From an uncultured Actinomyces sp. (lineage in GTDB: Bacteria; Actinomycetota; Actinomycetes; Actinomycetales; Actinomycetaceae): a stretch of DNA of 11,777 nucleotides. Position 1 is the stretch's first letter. Each line of letters begins with the position of its first letter. The DNA lies in NCBI GenBank assembly GCA_900556405.1, contig USPB01000043.1, positions 1 to 11,777 of the forward strand, in the 5' to 3' direction. The notes under the pieces were generated by a model. That model saw only the letters and a list, made by a program, of their open reading frames with translations, was not told the origin of the DNA and did not search any database. Positions 1-6,734 of the stretch are shown here, one piece after another. The position numbers and the translations under genes were made by a program.

Positions 1-345
1 GCTGACGGACCCGCCACCGGTCGAGTCGCTGACGAGACCGCCGCACCCGACCGGCGCACCCTGGCCACCGCCGTCCGCTTCACGCTCGAGGAGCTGGCGG
101 CCTGCGCGCCCGGCCGCGCCGTCGAGGTGCGTGTCCCGCCCTACGGGGTGACGCAGGCGGTCGCCGGGACGGTCCACCGCCGCGGCACGCCGCCGTCCGT
201 CGTCGAGACGGACGCCGGCACCTGGCTGGCCCTGGCCACCGGCGGGCTCGCCTGGGACCAGGCGGTGGCCGAGGGGGCCCTGCACGCCTCCGGGGAGCGC
301 TGCGACCTGTCCGCCTACCTGCCTCTGGTCCGGCTCCCCGGGTAA
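1..345 (+). CDS. Sterol carrier family protein (bacterial SCP-like), C-terminal part
   Basis: The reading frame is open from the left edge to a TAA at 343-345, giving the last 114 residues of a longer protein; the true start lies outside the window. The end of the chain (VRVPPYGVTQAV, RRGTPPSVVETDAGTWLALATG, ASGERCDLSAYLPLVRLPG) has the pattern of the SCP-like C-terminal domain annotated as 'sterol carrier family protein' in actinobacteria: R-V-P-P-Y-G, then T-P-P-x-V-V-E-T-D, then T-W, then A-S-G-x-R-x-D-L-S. In other actinobacteria this gene commonly sits next to purF, as here. The family's ligand and reaction are unknown; a lipid- or small-molecule-binding role is inferred only from the fold name. 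An intrinsic terminator follows 13 nt after the stop, so it is probably transcribed separately from the next gene. Confidence 0.8.
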   Translation, partial: ADGPATGRVADETAAPDRRTLATAVRFTLEELAACAPGRAVEVRVPPYGVTQAVAGTVHRRGTPPSVVETDAGTWLALATGGLAWDQAVAEGALHASGERCDLSAYLPLVRLPG

Positions 346-358
346 ACATCAACATTTT

Positions 359-398
359 CTTCAAAATCGACCCGGAGCCGCGTCGATTCTGAAGTTTT
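359..398 (+). terminator. Intrinsic terminator of the SCP gene
   Basis: A 13-bp stem with one internal mismatch (arms CTTCAAAATCGAC at 359-371 and GTCGATTCTGAAG at 382-394) closes a 10-nt loop and is followed at once by TTTTGG. The wider arms 347-371 and 382-406 still match at 18 of 25 positions. It starts 13 nt after the SCP stop codon, which is the expected place for a terminator. Confidence 0.6.
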
Positions 399-608
399 GG
401 TCGATGTGTGGGGCGCGCTGCGGGTGTGCGCGCCCGTTGGGCGCTGCACTGAGGGCCGGTGCCGGTATGACCGTCGCCGTGCCGCCGTAGCGCCGCCCCG
501 ATTCTGACTGTCGCTTTGGGAACCGGGGCTGCTCCGCGGACTCGTTGGGGCACTCCCATGTCCTGAGGCGTCGTGGACTGTTGTGCCAACCGCGCAGAGG
601 ACGAAAGT
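399..608. other. Gene-free region with a GC-rich hairpin
   Basis: I see no convincing gene here. It contains a perfect 8-bp inverted repeat (GGGCGCGC at 411-418, GCGCGCCC at 428-435, 9-nt loop). The 9-mer CGATTCTGA occurs at 384-392 in the preceding terminator and again at 499-507. Both copies are followed within a few bases by a T-run ending in GG, so part of the terminator sequence may have been duplicated. Confidence 0.4.
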
Positions 609-739
609 GTCACAAATGGCGACTTTTCAACGCACGCTGTCGGAGCAGGCGTCCGGGCGCAAGGTCCTGACCAGCGTCAACACGTTCCGACTGGTCGTCT
701 GCGGAGCGCACTCGGTCCTAAAAGTCGCCGCCCGTGACA
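609..739. repeat. Degenerate 131-bp palindrome, possible MITE relic or structured RNA
   Basis: The two ends are inverted copies: 609-628 and 720-739 match at 16 of 20 positions (TGTCAC, four mismatches, then GGCGACTTTT). Continuing inward without gaps around a centre at 674, the arms 646-673 and 675-702 match at 19 of 28. The middle of each arm (about 629-645) has diverged. The same symmetry makes the open frames on the two strands read alike (ATF..., then SGRKVLTSV against TSRNVLTLV). A small terminal-inverted-repeat element or a long hairpin would both explain it. I see no target-site duplication at the ends. Confidence 0.5.
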
Positions 740-797
740 GATTGGGCCGATTCCGCCCCATCCGCCCGTTGGTCACTGCGCTGAAGGCCCGCGCCGG

Positions 798-803
798 TAG
801 GTT
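798..803 (+). promoter_or_regulatory. -10 element for leaderless transcription of the RNB gene
   Basis: TAGGTT fits the actinobacterial TANNNT -10 pattern. It ends 6 nt before the ATG at 810, so transcription would begin at the start codon itself. No good Shine-Dalgarno sequence or clear -35 box is visible. Leaderless mRNAs are common in actinobacteria. Confidence 0.4.
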
Positions 804-809
804 CATCCC

Positions 810-2474
810 ATGAGTCGCACGCGCCTGAGCACCTACACCGCCCCGCCCGCCGAGGTCGCCCGGACCTTGGACGCGTTGCGCGCGCACTACGAGGTCCCCA
901 CCGCCTTCCCGCCCGAGGCCCTCGCCGAGGCGGAGGCCGCTGCCGGCGCCTGGGCCCAGGACGGCCCCGCCCGTCTTCTGGCCGACGGCGCCCGCGACGC
1001 CCGCGGCCTGGAGCTGGTTACCATTGACCCGCCCGGCTCCATGGACCTCGACCAGGCGGTGCTCCTGGAGCGCCTGCCCGCACAGGCCGGTGTGGGGACC
1101 GGGGACGCCCCCGAGCCGTCGGCCGCCTACCGAGTCCACTACGCCATTGCCTCCCTGGCCACCTTCGTCACCCCCGGCGGCGCCCTGGACACCGAGCTGC
1201 GCCGCCGCGGCGAGACCATCTACGCCCCCGATGCCGCCACGCCCCTGCACCCCGAGGTCCTCTCCCACGGCGCCGCCTCCCTGCTTCAGGACGCCGAGCG
1301 CCCGGCCTGCCTGTGGACCATCGACCTCGACGAGCGCGGCGAGGTTGTCTCCGCCCGCGTCGAGAGGGCCCTCGTGCGCTCGCGGGCACGCCTCACCTAC
1401 GCCCAGGTCCAGGACGCCATTGACAGGGAGGACGCCCTGCCCCAGGAGGCGCCGGCCGACCTGCCCGAGCTCCTGGCCGAGATCGGCCGCCTGCGCCTGG
1501 AGCGCGAGGCCGCCCGCGGCGGCATCAGCATGACCACGCCCGAGCAGGTCGTCGAGGTGACCGAGGCGGCAGAAGCAACAGAGGCAGCACAGGCAACGGA
1601 GCCGGCGTCACCGACCGAGGATGCGGGGGACGCGGACCCAGCCGAGAGCGCCAGCCCGGCCGGCTACCGGCTCGCCTACCGCGTGCCCGTGCCCGCCGAG
1701 CAGTACAACGCCCAGATCTCCCTGCTCACCGGCATGTGCGCCGCCCGGATCATGGTCGAGTGCGGCGTCGGCATCCTGCGGACCCTGCCGCCGGCGCGCC
1801 CCGAGGACTACGCCCGCCTGCGGCGCGTCGCCGCGGCCCTGGGCATCGACTGGCCGGCCGCCCAGCCCTACCCCGAGCTCGTGCGCGGCCTGGACCACGC
1901 CATCCCCGCCCACGCGGCCTTCATGGAGCAGGCCATGTCCCTCTTCCGCGGATCGGGTTACCTCGCCTTCGGGGTGGGTGGCGTCGGGGTCCCGGCCGAC
2001 GACGAGGCCTCCGACTCCGAGGAGGCCGTCCACTCCGCGATCGCCGCCCGCTACGCCCACGTCACCGCGCCGCTGCGCCGACTCGTGGACCGCTACGGCG
2101 AGGAGGTCTGCATCGCCGCCTGCGCCCAGGCGCCCGTGCCCGAGTGGGTCCTCCAGACGCTGCCCGACCTGCCCGGCGTCATGGAGCAGACCGGCAAGCG
2201 CGCCCGCGCCATCGGCCGCGGAGCCCTGACCGCCCTGGAGGCCCTGGTCCTGCGTGGGCACGAGGGAGAGGTCTTCGACGGCGTCATCACCTCCGAGCGC
2301 GACGGCCGCGGCGAGCTCGTCCTGGCCGAGCCCGCCGTCGTCACCGAGATCCGCGCCGGCAAGAAGGCCTTAGACGGTGGCCTCCCGGTGGGTGAGCGCG
2401 TGCGGGTCCGCCTCCTGTCCGCCGACCCCGCCTCCGGCATCCGCTTCCAGCTCCTGCGGTCGGAGCACCCCTGA
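810..2474 (+). CDS. RNB-domain exoribonuclease (RNase II/R family), actinobacterial type
   Basis: This 554-residue protein should be a cytoplasmic 3'-to-5' exoribonuclease in RNA turnover. The RNB active-site motif is at residues 73-82 (D-P-P-G-S-M-D-L-D-Q). Three of the four family aspartates are present (D73, D79, D81); the fourth is Gln82. The DPPGS-DLDQ form is one I associate with a high-GC subgroup, so it is probably normal there. RNB sequence continues through YRVHYAIASLATFV and RARLTYAQVQDAID, then resumes at 286 (YRLAYRVPVPAEQYNAQISL) after a low-complexity Thr/Glu/Ala insert at about 249-285. The later RNB part includes YAHVTAPLRRLVDRYGE, and a short beta-rich tail (about 480-554) may be a degenerate S1-like domain. 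There is no recognisable N-terminal cold-shock domain, unlike E. coli RNase II/R. The ATG at 810 is chosen because a -10-like box lies 6 nt upstream. The next gene starts 55 nt downstream. Confidence 0.88.
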   Translation: MSRTRLSTYTAPPAEVARTLDALRAHYEVPTAFPPEALAEAEAAAGAWAQDGPARLLADGARDARGLELVTIDPPGSMDLDQAVLLERLPAQAGVGTGDAPEPSAAYRVHYAIASLATFVTPGGALDTELRRRGETIYAPDAATPLHPEVLSHGAASLLQDAERPACLWTIDLDERGEVVSARVERALVRSRARLTYAQVQDAIDREDALPQEAPADLPELLAEIGRLRLEREAARGGISMTTPEQVVEVTEAAEATEAAQATEPASPTEDAGDADPAESASPAGYRLAYRVPVPAEQYNAQISLLTGMCAARIMVECGVGILRTLPPARPEDYARLRRVAAALGIDWPAAQPYPELVRGLDHAIPAHAAFMEQAMSLFRGSGYLAFGVGGVGVPADDEASDSEEAVHSAIAARYAHVTAPLRRLVDRYGEEVCIAACAQAPVPEWVLQTLPDLPGVMEQTGKRARAIGRGALTALEALVLRGHEGEVFDGVITSERDGRGELVLAEPAVVTEIRAGKKALDGGLPVGERVRVRLLSADPASGIRFQLLRSEHP

Positions 2475-2499
2475 AACGGACCGGCTCCGGCGGACGCAA

Positions 2500-2529
2500 T
2501 GGTCAGACGGCGCCCGACCGTGACAGACT
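2500..2529 (+). promoter_or_regulatory. Weak promoter candidate before purF
   Basis: TGGTCA (2500-2505) and CAGACT (2524-2529, preceded by an extended TGA) are spaced 18 bp apart just upstream of the proposed GTG starts at 2530 and 2536. With this box, transcription from about 2536 would be leaderless. Both hexamers are poor matches, so this is tentative. No terminator is visible after the RNB gene in the 55-nt gap, so read-through is an alternative. Confidence 0.25.
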
Positions 2530-4281
2530 GTGCGTGTGCGCACCGGTGAGAACCCCTCGCAGATCACCTTCGACCATCCCGACGGCGCCCGCCCCACACC
2601 GCGGGCCGACTCCTCCGAGCCCCTGGGGCGGACCAGCCGTCCGAGCCCGCCCGACCCGGTGGCCCCCGAGGCCCCCGGGGCTCCTGCGGCTCCCGCAGCG
2701 CCCGAGGTGCCCACCGGCATCCCGGGCCTGACCGTCCTGCCCGACGACCACTCCGACGAGCTCGAGCCCTCGCCGCGCGAGGAGTGCGGTGTCTTCGGCG
2801 TCTGGGCCCCCGGCGAGGAGGTCTCCCGCCTGACCTACTTCGGCCTGTACGCCCTCCAGCACCGCGGCCAGGAGTCAGCCGGCATCGCCACCTCCAACGG
2901 CTCCCAGATCCTCGTCTACAAGGACCTCGGCCTGGTCTCCCAGGTCTTCGACGACCAGGCCCTGTCCAACCTCACCGGCCACATCGCCGTCGGCCACGTC
3001 CGCTACGCCACCCAGGGCGCCACCACCTGGGAGAACGCCCAGCCGATGCTCGGCCCGGCGGCCGGCTCCACCCTCGCCCTGGCCCACAACGGCAACCTCA
3101 CCAACACCCGCGAGCTCATGGACGCCGTGCACGCCACCTCCGGGGAGGACCTCAGCGGCGAGCTCGGCCGCGGCTCCTCCACCGACACCGCCGTCCTGGC
3201 CGCCCTGCTCAACCTCGTCTCCGAGCACGGCGCCCTGGAGGGCTGGGACTCGGCCGCCGACATCCTCACCTCCGGCATCACCGACGACGCCGAGCTCGAC
3301 GCCGTCTACAGCGCACCGGCACCCTTGAGCGTCCACCAGGCCGCCCGCCGGGTTCTGCCCATGCTGCGCGGCGCCTTCTCCCTGGTCTTCATGGACGAGC
3401 GCACCCTCTACGCCGCCCGCGACCCCCACGGGGTGCGCCCCCTGGTGCTCGGGCGACTGGGCAACGGGTGGGCCGTAGCCTCCGAGACCGCCGCCCTGGA
3501 CATCGTCGGCGCCGCCTTCGTGCGCGAGATCGAGCCCGGCGAGCTCATCGAGATCGACGAGGACGGCGTGCGCTCCTCGCGCTTCGCCACCGCCCGGCGG
3601 GCCGGCTGCGTCTTCGAGTACGTCTACCTGGCCCGCCCCGACACCCGCATCGCCGGGCGCAGCGTCATCACCTCACGCAACGAGATGGGCGCGGCCCTGG
3701 CCCGCGAGCACCCGGTGGAGGCCGACCTCGTCATCGCCACGCCGGAGTCGGGCACCCCGGCCGCCATCGGCTACGCCCAGGCCTCCGGCATCCCCTACGG
3801 GCAGGGCCTGGTGAAGAACGCCTACGTGGGGCGCACCTTCATCCAGCCCACCCAGACCCTGCGCCAGCTCGGCATCCGCCTCAAGCTCAACCCCCTGCGC
3901 GAGGTCATCGAAGGCAAGCGCCTGGTCGTCATCGACGACTCGATCGTGCGCGGCAACACGCAGCGCGCGCTCGTCAAGATGCTGCGCGAGGCTGGGGCCG
4001 CCGAGGTGCACATCCGCATCTCGTCCCCGCCGGTGCTGTGGCCGTGCTTCTTCGGTATCGATTTCCCGACGCGCGCCGAGCTCATCGCCTCGTCCATGAG
4101 CGTCGAGCAGGTCCGCGACTCGATCGGTGCCGACTCCCTGGCGTACCTGTCGATCGACGGCATGGTCGCGGCCACCGGACAGGGCACGTCCCTGTGCCTC
4201 GGCTGCTTCACCGGCGAATACCCGGAGACGATCCCCGCCGGCACGCCCGTGCCCGGAACCCCCGACGCCACCCCCTGCTAA
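2530..4281 (+). CDS. purF: Amidophosphoribosyltransferase
   Basis: PurF catalyses the first committed step of de novo purine synthesis: PRPP plus glutamine gives phosphoribosylamine. The Ntn-type glutaminase domain begins at the likely nucleophile Cys86 (REECGVFGVWAPGE, then YALQHRGQESAGIA, GHVRYATQG, AHNGNLTN). The PRPP-binding loop VVIDDSIVRGNT is at about 466-477. Four cysteines (C360, C506, C556, C559) match the [4Fe-4S] ligands of the Bacillus-type enzyme. In that type a short propeptide is removed to expose the Cys. Here 85 residues precede Cys86, including a Pro/Ala-rich run at 38-58, so either the leader is unusually long or the true start is downstream (for example GTG at 2707, or GTG at 2536). 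The core length is normal. Codon choice shifts near 3940, described in the findings. purM follows 98 nt downstream, probably co-transcribed. Confidence 0.97.
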   Translation: MRVRTGENPSQITFDHPDGARPTPRADSSEPLGRTSRPSPPDPVAPEAPGAPAAPAAPEVPTGIPGLTVLPDDHSDELEPSPREECGVFGVWAPGEEVSRLTYFGLYALQHRGQESAGIATSNGSQILVYKDLGLVSQVFDDQALSNLTGHIAVGHVRYATQGATTWENAQPMLGPAAGSTLALAHNGNLTNTRELMDAVHATSGEDLSGELGRGSSTDTAVLAALLNLVSEHGALEGWDSAADILTSGITDDAELDAVYSAPAPLSVHQAARRVLPMLRGAFSLVFMDERTLYAARDPHGVRPLVLGRLGNGWAVASETAALDIVGAAFVREIEPGELIEIDEDGVRSSRFATARRAGCVFEYVYLARPDTRIAGRSVITSRNEMGAALAREHPVEADLVIATPESGTPAAIGYAQASGIPYGQGLVKNAYVGRTFIQPTQTLRQLGIRLKLNPLREVIEGKRLVVIDDSIVRGNTQRALVKMLREAGAAEVHIRISSPPVLWPCFFGIDFPTRAELIASSMSVEQVRDSIGADSLAYLSIDGMVAATGQGTSLCLGCFTGEYPETIPAGTPVPGTPDATPC

Positions 4282-4286
4282 CCCCT

Positions 4287-4318
4287 ACGCCCGCGACGCT
4301 ACCTGGTGCCGCGGGCGT
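4287..4318 (+). terminator. Hairpin between purF and purM (weak terminator or attenuator)
   Basis: A perfect 9-bp stem (ACGCCCGCG at 4287-4295, CGCGGGCGT at 4310-4318) encloses a 14-nt loop and is followed by TTGTTCTC. It lies 5 nt after the purF stop. The T-tract is interrupted, so it may only reduce read-through into purM or stabilise the mRNA end. Confidence 0.45.
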
Positions 4319-4379
4319 TGTTCTCACCCCGACCACCCGACACGGCCTCGTCGAGCGCCACCTGCGAAAGGCACCACCC

Positions 4380-5540
4380 ATGACCGACACCCCCCTGGAT
4401 TACGCGACCGCCGGCGTTGACACCGCGGCGGGCGACCGCGCCGTCGAGCTGATGAAGAGCGCCGTCGCCGCCACCCACGACTCCACCGTGCTGGGCGCGA
4501 CCGGCGGATTCGCCGGCATGGTGGACGCGTCGGCACTGCTGGGCATGGAGAAGCCGCTGCTTGCGACCTCCACGGACGGCGTGGGCACGAAGATCGCGAT
4601 CGCGCAGGCCATGGACGTGCACGACACGATCGGCCAGGACCTGGTCGGCATGGTCGTCGACGACATCGTCGTGATCGGCGCGCGCCCGGTCCTCATGACC
4701 GACTACATCGCCTGCGGGCACGTCGTCCCCGAGCGCATCGCCTCCATCGTCACCGGCATCGCGCGCGCCTGCGAGGCCACGGGCACGCCCCTCATCGGTG
4801 GCGAGACTGCCGAGCATCCCGGCGTCATGGAGCCCGACGACTACGACATTGCGGGCGCTGCGACCGGCGTCGTGGACGCCTCCAAGCTGCTGGGTCCCGA
4901 GCGCGTGACCGACGGCGACGTCGTCATCGCCATGGCATCCTCGGGCCTGCATTCCAACGGCTATTCGCTGGTGCGCTCGGTCGTCTCCCGCGTGGGCGCG
5001 TCCCTGGACTCCCACGTCGCCGAGTTCGGCCGCACCCTCGGCGAGGAACTCCTCGAGCCCACGCGCCTGTACACGCGCCTGTGCCTCGACCTGGTCGAGC
5101 GCTTCGGCGTCGGCGGCATTCACGCCTACTCGCACGTGACCGGCGGCGGCCTGGCCGCGAACCTGTCGCGCGTCCTGCCCCAGGGCGCCATCGCCACCGT
5201 GGATCGCTCCACGTGGACCGTGCCCGCCGTGTTCGACTGGGTGCGCCGCGGCGGCGACGTCACCTGGGTCGGCATGGAAGACTCCCTGAACCTGGGCGTC
5301 GGCATGGTCGCCGTCGTCTCGGCCTCCGTGGCCTCCGAGGTTCTGGCCGCCATCAACGAGGCCGGGGTGGCCGCGTGGGTCCTGGGCTCCGTTACGTCGG
5401 CCGGTGCTGACGGCACGGTGGCCGGCTTCGGATCGGTGTCCGACCTGAGCGCGGACTCCTCCGGCGTGCGCCTCATCTCCGGCACGAAGGGCGTCCAGGC
5501 GGGCGCCGTGCTGCTGCACGGCGAGTACCGCGTGGGTTGA
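4380..5540 (+). CDS. purM: Phosphoribosylformylglycinamidine cyclo-ligase (AIR synthetase)
   Basis: PurM performs the fifth step of de novo purine synthesis, ATP-dependent ring closure of FGAM to aminoimidazole ribotide, in the cytoplasm. The 386-residue protein shows the family signatures in order: the N-terminal YATAGVDTAAGDRAVE, the ATP-site segment STDGVGTK (64-71), the VVDDIVVIGARPVLMTDYIACG region (92-113), PLIGGETAEHPG (137-148), and the catalytic-domain segment SGLHSNGYSLVR (188-199). Length is slightly above the usual 340-350, mainly at the C-terminus, where the last 20-30 residues (SSGVRLISGTKGVQAGAV) look like a lineage-specific tail. The ATG at 4380 has a GAAAGG Shine-Dalgarno sequence 8 nt upstream; the frame is open far upstream but only as an out-of-frame overlap with purF. 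Pairing with purF is typical of actinobacteria. A strong terminator follows. Confidence 0.97.
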   Translation: MTDTPLDYATAGVDTAAGDRAVELMKSAVAATHDSTVLGATGGFAGMVDASALLGMEKPLLATSTDGVGTKIAIAQAMDVHDTIGQDLVGMVVDDIVVIGARPVLMTDYIACGHVVPERIASIVTGIARACEATGTPLIGGETAEHPGVMEPDDYDIAGAATGVVDASKLLGPERVTDGDVVIAMASSGLHSNGYSLVRSVVSRVGASLDSHVAEFGRTLGEELLEPTRLYTRLCLDLVERFGVGGIHAYSHVTGGGLAANLSRVLPQGAIATVDRSTWTVPAVFDWVRRGGDVTWVGMEDSLNLGVGMVAVVSASVASEVLAAINEAGVAAWVLGSVTSAGADGTVAGFGSVSDLSADSSGVRLISGTKGVQAGAVLLHGEYRVG

Positions 5541-5596
5541 GCTGCGCTGAGCTTCGCTGAGCGGCGCGCCTGTGTTGAGCGCGTTGCTGTGTGTGA
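5541..5596. repeat. Short tandem repeat after purM
   Basis: Two adjacent near-copies of a 10-mer, TGCGCTGAGC (5543-5552) and TTCGCTGAGC (5553-5562), follow the purM stop, with further GAGCG-type words to 5580. This is probably slippage in untranslated DNA; I see no gene. Confidence 0.3.
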
Positions 5597-5630
5597 GGGG
5601 TCGAGGCCTGCGGGCCTCGGCCCCTTATTG
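5597..5630 (+). terminator. Intrinsic terminator of the purF-purM unit
   Basis: A 12-bp stem, GGGGTCGAGGCC (5597-5608) with GGCCTCGGCCCC (5613-5624), closes a TGCG tetraloop; the single non-Watson-Crick position is a G-U wobble. TTATTG follows. It lies 56 nt downstream of purM and is the best terminator in the left half. Confidence 0.8.
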
Positions 5631-5736
5631 CGTTGGCGGGGGTGCGAGTGCGGGTGTGTGGACGCGCTTATGCGCGTGCGACGCTTCGGCGGCCCTCGAT
5701 GAGCCCGCGGTGATCAGGAAACGTGGTTCGGGTACG
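5631..5736. other. Gap between convergent genes
   Basis: No gene is supported between the two terminators. The only structure seen is a perfect 6-bp hairpin, ACGCGC (5662-5667) and GCGCGT (5672-5677), with a TTAT loop. Confidence 0.4.
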
Positions 5737-5768
5737 CCAAAGCGGCGGACCGGCTAGCGGTCCGCCGT
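5737..5768 (-). terminator. Terminator of the DUF3073 gene
   Basis: A perfect 9-bp inverted repeat (5743-5751 and 5759-5767, 7-nt loop) lies 13 nt beyond the DUF3073 stop. Read on the minus strand it is followed by CTTTGG, a short T-run. It may also act as a back-stop for plus-strand transcripts from purM. Confidence 0.6.
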
Positions 5769-5780
5769 GTGGCTGAGCCG

Positions 5781-6059
5781 TTACTTAGTGGAGGATCCAC
5801 CCGTCCAGAAGGACTCATCGAGCTGCTTCGGGTCGATGTCGTCGTCTTCTGCGGGAATCTCGGCGAAGTCGGCGTATTTCGAGTAGAGGTCGTCGTCGAT
5901 CGCATCGTCCTCTTCGGGCTCGTCCGCCGGCGCGTGTGCCAGGTACGAGTCCTCATCCGCCAGCTCGCGCTGGAGTGCGTTTAGGTCGGTGTCGGGGCTG
6001 AAATACTTCAGCTTCCGAGCGACTTTCATCTGCTTAGCCTTTTGACGGCCGCGCCCCAT
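5781..6059 (-). CDS. DUF3073 family protein
   Basis: This is a 92-residue cytoplasmic protein of unknown function. The N-terminus MGRGRQKAKQMKVARKLKY, followed by SPDTDLNALQRELA, is the hallmark of the actinobacterial DUF3073 family: a basic first 20 residues, then a conserved D-L-x-x-L-x-x-E-L segment. The C-terminal half is highly acidic (EPEEDDAIDDD, EDDDIDPKQLDE) with a conserved-looking YSKYADFAE segment. The strong charge split suggests nucleic-acid or ribosome contact through the N-terminus, but that is inference. The ATG at 6059 is preceded by GGAGGGGG about 9 nt upstream. The gene is convergent with purM, a neighbourhood I recall from other actinobacteria. Confidence 0.92.
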   Translation of the reverse strand: MGRGRQKAKQMKVARKLKYFSPDTDLNALQRELADEDSYLAHAPADEPEEDDAIDDDLYSKYADFAEIPAEDDDIDPKQLDESFWTGGSSTK

Positions 6060-6133
6060 GGCGTCGACCCCCTCCGCGTCGTTCGGGTCCGCGTGGAGCG
6101 GTTCCCTGGGTGTTCAAAATGTTTCGTGGGACC

Positions 6134-6139
6134 ATCATA
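6134..6139 (-). promoter_or_regulatory. -10 element upstream of the DUF3073 gene
   Basis: On the minus strand the sequence reads TATGAT, five of six matches to TATAAT. The start site would be near 6127, leaving a leader of about 68 nt before the ATG at 6059. No good -35 box is visible at 16-18 bp spacing. Confidence 0.4.
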
Positions 6140-6234
6140 GCTAATGACGGGCCTTGACCTCACCTTGGATCGTGTTTTGCGCGCTCAGCTGAGCGGCACT
6201 CGGCCCGCGAAAGCCCACGAAAACGGGGAAATGT

Positions 6235-6278
6235 AACCGGCGCAACCCACGGCCGGTGTGGCCGGAGTTACGCCGGTT
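6235..6278 (-). terminator. Terminator/cruciform ending the minus-strand three-gene cluster
   Basis: A 12-bp inverted repeat with one mismatch (AACCGGCGCAAC at 6235-6246, GTTACGCCGGTT at 6267-6278) encloses a smaller hairpin (GGCC-5-GGCC, 6251-6263). It begins 15 nt past the DUF3618 stop. Read on the minus strand it is followed by ACATTTCCCC, a poor T-tract, so termination may be partial. Confidence 0.5.
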
Positions 6279-6293
6279 CGCGTCAGTTGGTGC

Positions 6294-6734
6294 TTACAGC
6301 GCCTCGGTCACGTCGGACTTCAGGGCCGCGAGCGTGTGCGCGGCGGCCTCGCGGGCTGCGCGGCGGGCCTCGCGACGCGAACGACGCGACGAGCGGGTCG
6401 CCAGCAGGACGATCACGCCGATGGTGCCGATCGCGGACAGGGCGACGATGCCGACCTTCTTGAGGGCCTCGGCGTTGCCGCCGGCCGCGTCCTGCAGGGT
6501 CAGCGACGCGGACTCCTTGAAGGAAGCGAAACGGGCGCTGGCCTCGTCCTTCGCCTCCTGGGCGAGAGCGGCGGGCTGGACGCGCGCATACAGCTGGTCG
6601 ATCGTGGCGGCCAGTTCGGCGCGCTGACGCTCGAGGTCGGCCGCGATCTGGGCCTCCGTGCGCGGCTCAGAGGAGGGGAACGCGGGGGCGGACTCGCCGA
6701 CCGTCACGTTGCGCGGATCGAAGTTCGTGCTCAC
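6294..6734 (-). CDS. DUF3618 family membrane protein
   Basis: This 146-residue protein starts at a GTG (6732-6734) that overlaps the stop codon of the upstream holin-family gene by 4 nt (GTGA), which implies translational coupling. A longer in-frame reading to 6893 would run inside the holin gene and gives an Arg/Pro-rich nonsense extension, so the GTG is preferred. The segment TEAQIAADLERQRAELAATIDQL (residues 26-48) matches the DUF3618 pattern of an amphipathic E-R-x-R-A-E-L-x-x-T-I-D-x-L helix. A short coiled region follows, then one transmembrane helix at about 93-114 (VGIVALSAIGTIGVIVLLAT), and then a very basic stretch (RSSRRSRREARRAARE). The protein is probably anchored in the membrane with its basic tail inside. 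The function is not known; DUF3618 genes often neighbour Holin-X-type genes in actinobacteria. Confidence 0.85.
   Translation of the reverse strand: MSTNFDPRNVTVGESAPAFPSSEPRTEAQIAADLERQRAELAATIDQLYARVQPAALAQEAKDEASARFASFKESASLTLQDAAGGNAEALKKVGIVALSAIGTIGVIVLLATRSSRRSRREARRAAREAAAHTLAALKSDVTEAL

Noticed and set aside
627..1268. 213-codon minus-strand open frame, and the plus-strand frame 583-813
   Set aside because: The first is antisense to the RNB gene; both take their similar peptides from the 131-bp palindrome. No homology is recognisable and no SD fits.
4299..5519. 406-codon minus-strand open frame
   Set aside because: It is the exact antisense shadow of purM, His/Gly/Asp-rich, with no known motif.
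6187..6240. Regulatory site at the palindrome GCTCAGCTGAGC (6183-6194)
   Set aside because: It is short, lies between the end of one minus-strand unit and the promoter of another, and has no supporting promoter context.
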